From: CAZWRK01 sp964635875
Lineage (GTDB): Bacteria > Pseudomonadota > Gammaproteobacteria > Burkholderiales > Aquaspirillaceae
Assembly (NCBI GenBank): GCA_964635875.1
Contig: CAZWRK010000185.1
Coordinates: 1 to 6,569, forward strand
DNA length: 6,569 bases
Reading direction: 5' to 3'
The notes beneath the pieces were generated by a model, which had not been told where the DNA came from, did not search any database, and saw nothing but the letters and a program-made list of their open reading frames with translations. Of this stretch, positions 1 to 5,527 are shown piece after piece (the first letter of the stretch is position 1; every line of letters begins with the position of its first letter). A program made the position numbers and the translations under genes.

Positions 1-295
1 GAATGTGGGTTATATCATTCCAAAAGAAGGCGCTCTTGCATGGCTTGACTGTTGGGCCATTACACGACTCTCTCACCAGTCTAGATTGGCTGAAACATGG
101 ATTGATTTTACTTTAGAAAAAATGCCAAGCGATGTGCTTGCCCAGCGCCATGGTTTGTCCAATACCACTGAGGTCGATTTAATAAAGCCCGATAGGTCGG
201 GACGCATTATCTGGTTGGAACCTGTAGAAAGCCCTGAAACTCGTCAGTTACTGTGGGAGCGTATTATGGCTGGCGACCGATTAGAGAGGTTCTGA
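1..295 (+). CDS. PotD/PotF-like periplasmic solute-binding protein, 3' end only
   Basis: This is the C-terminal part (about 97 codons) of an extracellular solute-binding protein; the start lies before the window, so the GTG at position 5 is an internal codon. The segment YIIPKEGALAWLDCWAI near the left edge matches the late conserved block of the polyamine-binding PotD/PotF family, where E. coli PotD has a similar PKEG...W.D..AI stretch. After it come the helices that usually close the second lobe. Proteins of this family bind spermidine, putrescine or similar cations in the periplasm and normally serve ABC importers. Here no permease or ATPase gene follows: the stop codon overlaps the start of a diguanylate cyclase by one base (TGATG), so the two are almost certainly co-translated. 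That suggests a signalling role like NspS of Vibrio cholerae. The family call is fairly safe; the ligand and role are inference, because the ligand-binding residues are mostly outside the window. Confidence 0.8.
   Translation, partial: NVGYIIPKEGALAWLDCWAITRLSHQSRLAETWIDFTLEKMPSDVLAQRHGLSNTTEVDLIKPDRSGRIIWLEPVESPETRQLLWERIMAGDRLERF
284..289 (+). promoter_or_regulatory. Ribosome binding site that fixes the cyclase start
   Basis: GAGAGG lies five bases before the ATG at 295, inside the last codons of the upstream gene. It supports the start at 295 over an in-frame start at 253, which would add 14 hydrophilic residues before the natural N-terminus and has no comparable site. Confidence 0.75.
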
Positions 296-2031
296 TGAAA
301 GTTCGATTAAGTATCGGTTTTAAGCTAGCTTTTTGTTTGGCTGTTATTTGTATCATTGGCGCGAGCGTGACGGTATATCAAGCGTATCGTCAAAGCCATC
401 ATTTACTAACCCAGTCTGCTAAAGAAAAACTCATGACGGCTACGCAAGTTTTAGCGAACCGTTATGTTTTTTTTATGGAAACCGCGACGCAAGATTTGCA
501 ATTTCTTTCGACTTTTCCATTAGTGAACAGTTTTTCAGAGCTGTCAGAGCGGGGTCATGATGATCAAAAAAGCCAACAGCTCATTGAGCAAGCTTTCGAA
601 GATTTTTTAATTGCACATCCAAATTACTCGAAGGTCCGCTTGATTGATGCCAATCATCATGGACGTGAATTAGTCAAAGTTGAGCGCAATATAGGTGGCG
701 TTTCACGCGTTGACTCTTCCTTGCTCTTTGAAAAAAAGCATTTTCCCTATGTATACAAAACATTAACGCTGCCCAGTGGCGGAATTTATGTTTCTGACAT
801 TGGTCTTGATCCATTAAGAGGCAATCCGAATCTGCAAATTGCGACCCCGATTTATTCTAAGCAAGGGAAAGCATTGTGTGTTTTAGTCATCAACGTTGAC
901 CTAAACGTTTTGTTTAATTTAATAAAAATTAATATTCCAGGTGGAATTGATATTTTTCTGACAAATTATCGTGGTCACTACTTAATTCATCCAAATGTAG
1001 ATAAAAAATTAGGAATCAGCCCCAGCGAAAATTTCATGATTCAAAATGATATTCCTGAAGCCTTAGAAATTATTAATGGTGCACAGTCCCAAAAGGTTGT
1101 TGATTTACCTGTAGATTTAAACCATGAAAACCGTCCTTCTGTAGCCGCTATGCTGCGCGTTCCTTTTTCGACGGATAAAACAAGTTATGTTTTGCTCGGG
1201 TTAATGACATCAATTGACCATATTGAAGCAGAGAGTCAGGAATTAGGGATTCAGATGGTGCGATTATTTGCGCTATTTGGTGTGGTGATTGTCATTGCTT
1301 CTTTAGTCTTAGCCAGCCGCCTGACTAAACCGCTAAAACGTCTGACTCAGGCGGTGAATCATTTTTCTGAGGGAGAAGTTTTGCGTGATTTACCGATTGC
1401 ACGCAAAGATGAGGTCGGTGATTTGGCGCGTTGTTTCTCGGCCATGGCTGAGAAATTACAAGCTCAATTTGTAGCTCTTCGCGAGCAGCATAAACATCTT
1501 GATCATATTGCTCATCACGATCAATTAACCGGCTTACCCTCTCGGAATTTGCTGAGTCAACGCATGCAGCAGGCCATTCAAGAGGCACAAATACAGCACA
1601 CTTGTTTAGCATTGCTATTTTTAGATTTAGATCGATTTAAACCGGTCAATGATGATTATGGTCATGATATTGGCGATCAACTCTTAATTGAAGCTTCAAT
1701 ACGGATGAAAGGCTGTGTCAGCGCGCTTGACACGGTGGCTCGAGTCGGAGGCGATGAATTTATAATTCTATTATCTTCGATTGATTCTTTAGAGCATGCC
1801 GCAGCGATTGCCGAAAAAATCCGAAAATCTTTATGTATGCCGTTTTATATTGGCGGTTACTCGTTACACATTTCATCCAGTATTGGTGTGGCTGTGTACC
1901 CAGAACACGGCCTTCACGATATCGAATTATCGAAACATGCTGACCAAGCGATGTATTTAGCGAAAAAATATGGCCGAAATCGGGTGTATATTTATGCTCA
2001 ATCAGATTCTGAATCGTGTAGCAAGCAATAA
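295..2031 (+). CDS. Membrane diguanylate cyclase: Cache-like sensor, HAMP, GGDEF
   Basis: The 578-residue protein should make cyclic di-GMP from two GTP in response to a periplasmic signal. A first membrane helix spans about residues 8-28. A periplasmic domain of roughly 290 residues follows, with a Cache-type look (for example YSKVRLID at 111-118, then GRELVKVER). A second helix lies at about 322-342, a HAMP linker at about 340-395 and the GGDEF domain at about 405-572. The domain opens with HDQLTGLPSR. It has the metal and substrate stretch LDLDRFKPVND (443-453) and an intact GGDEF at 485-489, so it should be catalytically active. The product-inhibition site RxxD, expected six residues before the motif, reads SALD (476-479), so its arginine is missing. 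No EAL or HD-GYP domain is present. The gene is AT-rich compared with the B12 genes downstream. It is coupled to the binding-protein gene before it, a likely signal-presenting partner. Confidence 0.93.
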   Translation: MKVRLSIGFKLAFCLAVICIIGASVTVYQAYRQSHHLLTQSAKEKLMTATQVLANRYVFFMETATQDLQFLSTFPLVNSFSELSERGHDDQKSQQLIEQAFEDFLIAHPNYSKVRLIDANHHGRELVKVERNIGGVSRVDSSLLFEKKHFPYVYKTLTLPSGGIYVSDIGLDPLRGNPNLQIATPIYSKQGKALCVLVINVDLNVLFNLIKINIPGGIDIFLTNYRGHYLIHPNVDKKLGISPSENFMIQNDIPEALEIINGAQSQKVVDLPVDLNHENRPSVAAMLRVPFSTDKTSYVLLGLMTSIDHIEAESQELGIQMVRLFALFGVVIVIASLVLASRLTKPLKRLTQAVNHFSEGEVLRDLPIARKDEVGDLARCFSAMAEKLQAQFVALREQHKHLDHIAHHDQLTGLPSRNLLSQRMQQAIQEAQIQHTCLALLFLDLDRFKPVNDDYGHDIGDQLLIEASIRMKGCVSALDTVARVGGDEFIILLSSIDSLEHAAAIAEKIRKSLCMPFYIGGYSLHISSSIGVAVYPEHGLHDIELSKHADQAMYLAKKYGRNRVYIYAQSDSESCSKQ

Positions 2032-2033
2032 AA

Positions 2034-2057
2034 AAACCGAGCCATTTGGCTCGGTTT
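2034..2057. terminator. Shared intrinsic terminator between convergent genes
   Basis: A perfect 10-bp inverted repeat, AAACCGAGCC and GGCTCGGTTT, is separated by the loop ATTT and starts three bases after the cyclase stop. On the minus strand the stem runs into an uninterrupted T run (complement of the A run ending at 2036), the classic layout for ending the LprI-like gene. On the plus strand only TTT then GCGCGTTTT follows, so it is a weaker terminator for the cyclase. Confidence 0.88.
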
Positions 2058-2078
2058 GCGCGTTTTGATCAAAGCTCA

Positions 2079-2480
2079 CTACTGCTGACGCATATTTTCT
2101 AATTCAAGCGCACGATCGGCGGTCATATCCATCACGCAACTATTGGCATTGATGCGTGCCATTGAGCCACCATCGGGGTCGTAGTAAAACGCGCAATTGG
2201 CGTCGCGATATTTCAGCCACAGCCTTTGTACGTCTTGCAGCTCTTTTTTGCGGGCAGGGGTTTGTTCTGCGATAAGCACTTTGTAGGCTTTATTGAGTCG
2301 CGCATCTTGGCGCTTATGTTCCGCATTAATACAGTCGATCATACCGGCGGTGACGCCATCCGATTTGTCCATGCAGCTAGAAAAAGCCGAAGAGAGCCGC
2401 GCCTCTCTAGCCATGGCGGCCCCACTGAAAACCAGCAAAAAGCTGAAAATTCCGATTGCTATGCGCATGATCAAACCCAT
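2079..2480 (-). CDS. Small secreted DUF1311 / LprI-like protein
   Basis: A 133-residue protein with a signal peptide ending at AMA (22-24) and a mature part of about 109 residues. The mature part fits the DUF1311 family, named after mycobacterial lysozyme inhibitor LprI. It shows the pattern of four cysteines (36, 50, 96, 115) that probably form two disulfides, the block LWLKYRDANC (87-96) and the closing TADRALELE. Members are periplasmic or lipid-anchored; here no lipobox cysteine follows the signal peptide, so a soluble periplasmic protein is expected. Lysozyme inhibition is shown for few members, so the function stays open. The start is uncertain: M1 and M5 (ATG at 2466-2468) both leave a good signal peptide, and neither has a strong ribosome site. 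The gene is convergent with the cyclase and lies downstream of the flavin-binding gene, apparently behind a terminator. Confidence 0.82.
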   Translation of the reverse strand: MGLIMRIAIGIFSFLLVFSGAAMAREARLSSAFSSCMDKSDGVTAGMIDCINAEHKRQDARLNKAYKVLIAEQTPARKKELQDVQRLWLKYRDANCAFYYDPDGGSMARINANSCVMDMTADRALELENMRQQ

Positions 2481-2489
2481 CCCATTCAG

Positions 2490-2518
2490 AAAAAAGATCG
2501 GGCTATTGTAAAGGCCCG
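2490..2518 (-). terminator. Probable intrinsic terminator after the flavin-binding protein gene
   Basis: Read on the minus strand, CGGGC (2518-2514) and GCCCG (2503-2499) form a GC-only 5-bp stem with a 10-base loop, followed by ATC and six T. The stem is short and the T run starts three bases away, so efficiency is uncertain. It sits in the 55-base gap between the two minus-strand genes and suggests they are transcribed separately. Confidence 0.55.
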
Positions 2519-2535
2519 CTCAGGACATTGCGTGC

Positions 2536-3222
2536 TTATTTCTGTGTCCATTGACGTTGGTGGAAAGCTTGGGTCGCGCTCGGGGCAATCGCGAGATCAC
2601 CGCAGTGCGGATCGGTTTCGATCTGACTCCAACGCGTTTCCCGAGAGAGCACGCCTGCCCATACGGGTAAGGCCATATCGGCTTCGCTGTCGCAAGGCGG
2701 GCCGCTCCGTTGTTTGGCGACGCTTTCATCGAGCGGAATCCCGAGAATCGTGGTCACCGCTAATTCTTTTTCAGAAGGTGGTCGAACTTCTTCCCAGCGC
2801 CCAGGAAGTACATGCCGAAAAAACAATTTCAATTGCCGGTATTTCTCTTGGGGCGCGATCACTTCAAAGAATTGCCCATAAATCACCACCGAACGATAGT
2901 TTACCGAAGTATCCATCGCCGACCTGCTTAACACCAATCCATCAATATGGGACACACTCACGCAGCTCGTTCGCCCATCGGAGAGCGCCTTCAGCATGTT
3001 ATTGGCGCGTCCGCTATGAATATACAGCGCGTTCCCATCTCGCCAACATGCGGCAGGGAGTTGGCGTGGTTCGCCCGCCTCAACCCATGCGATATGGCAA
3101 TGCAGGCTCTGGTCGAGAATCTCATGTACAAGCGTCTGATCGTAGGCCGCCCGCTCGGGGTGGTGCCGAACTCGGGTGCGATCGGTTTTGAGATAGCAGG
3201 TTGGCTGATCGTGATCGGACAT
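2536..3222 (-). CDS. Pyridoxamine 5'-phosphate oxidase-family (COG3467) flavin-binding protein
   Basis: A 228-residue cytoplasmic protein with the FMN-binding split-barrel fold of the COG3467 group, which also covers the NimA-type nitroimidazole reductases. Family marks in order are RTRVRHHPERAAYD (15-28), the first barrel strands with CHIAWVEAGEPRQLP (42-56), LYIHSG (66-71), the block HIDGLVLSRSAMDTSVNYRS (92-111), PGRW (140-143) and a C-terminal LPVWAGVL (185-192). The fold is known to hold FMN or related cofactors, but the reaction is unknown for most members. I chose the ATG at 3222 because family similarity begins there; the upstream extension to 3303 is rich in Trp, Met and Phe and unlike the family. 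The ribosome site is weak (GGAA, ten bases away). It points away from the B12 operon; a role in corrinoid metabolism is not shown by the sequence. Confidence 0.87.
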   Translation of the reverse strand: MSDHDQPTCYLKTDRTRVRHHPERAAYDQTLVHEILDQSLHCHIAWVEAGEPRQLPAACWRDGNALYIHSGRANNMLKALSDGRTSCVSVSHIDGLVLSRSAMDTSVNYRSVVIYGQFFEVIAPQEKYRQLKLFFRHVLPGRWEEVRPPSEKELAVTTILGIPLDESVAKQRSGPPCDSEADMALPVWAGVLSRETRWSQIETDPHCGDLAIAPSATQAFHQRQWTQK

Positions 3223-3327
3223 GGCCGCAAAATTCCAAAAAAATAAAAGATGCATTGAGCTTAAAAGGCATGGCATCCACTGCAAAGAACCACTCGGATC
3301 CAAAAAGTAGGGGCCACATGTCCGATC
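3213..3327. repeat. Short inverted repeat spanning the COG3467 gene start
   Basis: GATCGGACATG at 3213-3223 is the exact reverse complement of 3317-3327. Allowing a two-base gap, the match extends to GATCGGACATGGCC (3213-3226) against 3312-3327. One arm covers the start codon and first codons of the COG3467 gene, the other lies just upstream of the -35 region of the B12 operon. It may be a regulator site, a small inverted duplication or chance. Confidence 0.5.
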
Positions 3328-3328
3328 G

Positions 3329-3356
3329 CCGACAACAAGAAGGGCTGTGCTAGAAT
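3329..3356 (+). promoter_or_regulatory. Extended -10 promoter of the B12 uptake operon
   Basis: TAGAAT (3351-3356) matches five of six bases of the -10 consensus and is preceded by TGC, an extended -10 element. A weaker -35, CCGACA (3329-3334), lies 16 bases upstream. Transcription would begin near 3362-3365, directly at the first helix of the riboswitch, which strongly supports this placement. Confidence 0.7.
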
Positions 3357-3365
3357 CGCGCCCCT

Positions 3366-3537
3366 GATGAGGTGCTTCTGTGTTCAGAAGTTAAACGGGA
3401 AACAGGTGTAAACGCCTGTGCTGCCCCCGCAACGGTAAGCTGTGTTCGTCCCACGATAAGCCTGCTCAAAGCCCACTGTGAATCTGTTCATGGGAAGGGG
3501 AGCTGGTGATGCAGCCAGCCCGGATACCGGCCTCATC
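3366..3537 (+). promoter_or_regulatory. Cobalamin (B12) riboswitch aptamer
   Basis: The leader carries the conserved parts of the cobalamin riboswitch in the right order. The closing helix P1 is a perfect 7 bp (GATGAGG 3366-3372 with CCTCATC 3531-3537). Inside are AAACGGGAA (3393-3401), the hairpin around CAGGTGTAAACGCCTG, GCCCCCGCAACGGTAA (3423-3438), CCACTG (3473-3478), TGGGAAGG (3491-3498) and the B12 box AGCCAGCCCGGATACCGGCC (3513-3532). It binds a cobalamin form and controls the downstream B12 uptake genes, lowering expression when the vitamin is abundant. A strong terminator downstream points to control of transcription. Which cobalamin form is preferred cannot be read with confidence. 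Confidence 0.96.
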
Positions 3538-3559
3538 TGGGTGGATGTTTCACCTTCGT

Positions 3560-3617
3560 GGGAAGCTCTGCACAAGGTTGGCGAATACGCCGCCTTGCTG
3601 TGATCTTCCCCTTTTTT
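3560..3617 (+). terminator. Riboswitch expression-platform terminator
   Basis: A long interrupted hairpin is built from GGGAAG (3560-3565) with CTTCCC (3605-3610), CAAGG (3573-3577) with CCTTG (3593-3597) and GGCG (3580-3583) with CGCC (3588-3591), capped by AATA. It is followed by C and six T, an intrinsic terminator ahead of btuB. It begins 22 bases after the aptamer closes. Upstream bases 3552-3556 (ACCTT) could instead pair with AAGGT (3574-3578) and break the stem, a candidate anti-terminator. Confidence 0.82.
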
Positions 3618-3622
3618 ATTGA

Positions 3623-3644
3623 GAACGTACGGGGACGTGCGTTC
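3623..3644 (+). other. Hairpin between the riboswitch terminator and btuB
   Basis: GAACGTACG (3623-3631) and CGTGCGTTC (3636-3644) form a 9-bp stem with one T-G wobble and the loop GGGA. It starts five bases after the terminator T run and ends 21 bases before the btuB ATG. It has no T run of its own, so it is not a second terminator. It could stabilise the 5' end of transcripts that read through or affect ribosome loading. Confidence 0.6.
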
Positions 3645-3665
3645 CATTCCCATTAGGTATACATA

Positions 3666-5516
3666 ATGACGCGGCATTTTTCGGGTCAACGTCTTTCCGT
3701 GCTCAGCGCGGTGATGTGGCTGGCTTTTCCTTATTCTGCTTCTGTTGCGGCAGAAACCGTTTTACCCACGACTGAAGTCACCGCCACGCGCAGCCTGAGC
3801 GGACAACACAGCGCCCTCAGTGATAGCACGGTCATCAGCCGTGACCAGATCGAACAGGCCTCGGCCAAAAGCGTCGGCGAATTGCTCGAGCAAGAACACG
3901 GCATCGAAGTGCTGAGCAATGGCGGCGTGCAGGGCAACACCAGCGTGTTTATTCGCGGCGCCAATAGCGGCCATACTCTTGTGCTGCTTGACGGCCAAAG
4001 AATCAGTTCTTCGACCTCTGGTACCGCCAGCCTCAACGTGATTCCGCTGTCCGGCATCGAACGCATTGAAATCGTGCGCGGCCCAGCCAGCAGCTTGTAT
4101 GGCGCGGATGCACTCGGCGGCGTGATTCAAATCATCACCCGCCAAGGCGAAGGTGCGCCGCTACAAGTGTCGGGCGCGCTCGGTTTTGGTAGCAACGACA
4201 CCCTCAAAGCGAGCGCCGCGCTCTTTGGCGAGCAAAACGGCTGGCGATATGCCCTCGATATCGGCCGCAGCCAAAGCCGTGGCTTTAGCACGCTGGCGAA
4301 CACCGGCAACCGCAATGCCAATCCCGATCGCGATGGCTATAACATGGATACCGTGTCGGGGCGGTTGGCGTATCAATGGGCGCCCGATCAAGAATTATCC
4401 GCTACGATTTATCACTCGTTCTTAGATGCACAATACGATGGCTCGCGTACCTATGACGATCATATTATTCAGAGCGTGCAAGCGTTTTCCGTTCAAAGTC
4501 GCAACCGCCTGAGTTCGACATGGGTCAGCCAATTGCGCTTTGGCGAAACCGAAGACGAAAACCGCGCCGATTCGACTTTCCCCGGTCTATTTCAAACCCG
4601 CATCCAGCAACTGAGCTGGCAAAATGACTGGCAGCTGACACCCGCGCAACGGCTGTCGTTGATCTTGGAACGCAACCAAGAAAAAGTCGCCAGCTCCGCC
4701 TATGTGGCGAATGCTCCACGCACCCGCGACACTGATGCCGTGACTGCGATTTATCACGGTCAATTTGGTGCGCACCGCCTGCAAGCCAGCGCCCGCCTCG
4801 ATCACAGCTCGCAATATGGCGACGAATCGACCGGCTCGTTGGCCTATGGTTACGACATCAATCCGCAGTGGCAATTGTCGGCCAGTGCCGCAACCGGCTT
4901 CCGCGCCCCGACATTTAACGAACTGTATTACCCCGGTTACGGCCAAAGTGCAGTACGCCCCGAGTATTCGCGGAACGCTGAAATCGGCTTGAAATACCGC
5001 GATGAGCGCCGCCAAGCCAGCGTCAGCGTCTATCGCAACCGCGTCACCGATTTGATCGTGACTCAAAATCCGTGTGCGCAAGCGGGCTATCCGTACGGCT
5101 GTGCCAACAATGTCAATCAGGCGATTTTGGAAGGCATCAGCGCAAGTTTCAGCCAAGCATGGGACAAAACCCGCTTGAATCTGTCTTTAGATTGGCAAAA
5201 CCCCCACGACCAAAAAACCGGCAACTGGCTGCCGCGCCGCGCCCGTCAACAAGCCTTTGCGCGTCTTGAACATCGTCTCGGCGCATGGCAACTCGGCGCA
5301 GAGTGGCAGGGCGTCAGCGAGCGTTACGACGATGTCGCCAATCAGAAAAAGATGGGCGGGTATGGGCTGGTGCACTTGAGCGCCAATTACGACCTATCTC
5401 GGCAATGGCAGCTGCAGGCGCGTTGGAATAACGTCGGCAATAAGCACTACGAACAAGCACGCGATTACGCGGTCGCCGGTTCTAATGTCTTTTTTAACCT
5501 GATTTATCGCCCTTAA
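3666..5516 (+). CDS. btuB: TonB-dependent outer-membrane vitamin B12 receptor BtuB
   Basis: A 616-residue outer-membrane transporter that takes up cobalamin with energy from TonB-ExbB-ExbD. A signal peptide ends near VAA (27-29). The TonB box is probably in TEVTATR (36-42). The plug domain runs to about residue 160 and contains FIRGANSGHTLVLLDG, IERIEIVRGPASSLYGADAL and GGVIQIITR, all standard for TonB-dependent receptors. The rest is a 22-strand barrel with the signature GFRAPTFNELYYPGY (411-425) typical of BtuB. Cysteines 470 and 479 could form a disulfide in an outer loop. Length agrees with E. coli BtuB (about 614 residues with its signal peptide). The cobalamin riboswitch directly upstream and btuC downstream settle the substrate. 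The ribosome site is modest (AGG, eight bases before the ATG). The final residues read NLIYRP, so the last residue is not the usual aromatic of outer-membrane barrels. Confidence 0.94.
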   Translation: MTRHFSGQRLSVLSAVMWLAFPYSASVAAETVLPTTEVTATRSLSGQHSALSDSTVISRDQIEQASAKSVGELLEQEHGIEVLSNGGVQGNTSVFIRGANSGHTLVLLDGQRISSSTSGTASLNVIPLSGIERIEIVRGPASSLYGADALGGVIQIITRQGEGAPLQVSGALGFGSNDTLKASAALFGEQNGWRYALDIGRSQSRGFSTLANTGNRNANPDRDGYNMDTVSGRLAYQWAPDQELSATIYHSFLDAQYDGSRTYDDHIIQSVQAFSVQSRNRLSSTWVSQLRFGETEDENRADSTFPGLFQTRIQQLSWQNDWQLTPAQRLSLILERNQEKVASSAYVANAPRTRDTDAVTAIYHGQFGAHRLQASARLDHSSQYGDESTGSLAYGYDINPQWQLSASAATGFRAPTFNELYYPGYGQSAVRPEYSRNAEIGLKYRDERRQASVSVYRNRVTDLIVTQNPCAQAGYPYGCANNVNQAILEGISASFSQAWDKTRLNLSLDWQNPHDQKTGNWLPRRARQQAFARLEHRLGAWQLGAEWQGVSERYDDVANQKKMGGYGLVHLSANYDLSRQWQLQARWNNVGNKHYEQARDYAVAGSNVFFNLIYRP

Positions 5517-5527
5517 TTTAGGCTGCT

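Noticed and set aside
2031..2078. Possible small RNA in the gap after the cyclase
   Set aside because: The only structure is the terminator hairpin between convergent genes; no promoter or further fold is visible.
2226..3191. Plus-strand open frame of 321 codons
   Set aside because: It overlaps two well-supported minus-strand genes, is rich in Arg, Ser and His, and has no recognisable domain. It is the antisense shadow of those genes.
3223..3303. Longer start for the COG3467 gene, adding 27 residues
   Set aside because: The added peptide is not family-like, and similarity begins at the methionine at 3222.
3228..3311. A-rich stretch upstream of the COG3467 gene, searched for a minus-strand promoter
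   Set aside because: Only a poor -10/-35 combination was found (TTGCAG with a three-of-six -10), too weak to list.
3318..3353. Eleven-codon frame (MSDRRQQEGLC) before the riboswitch, preceded by AGGGG
   Set aside because: It would end inside the -10 element and lies upstream of the predicted transcription start, so it would not be on the operon message. The SD-like run is also only four bases from the ATG.
4587..5156. Minus-strand open frame of 189 codons inside btuB
   Set aside because: It lies fully antisense to a clear BtuB coding region. Its Ala/Val/Ile-rich translation is a composition effect, not a protein family.
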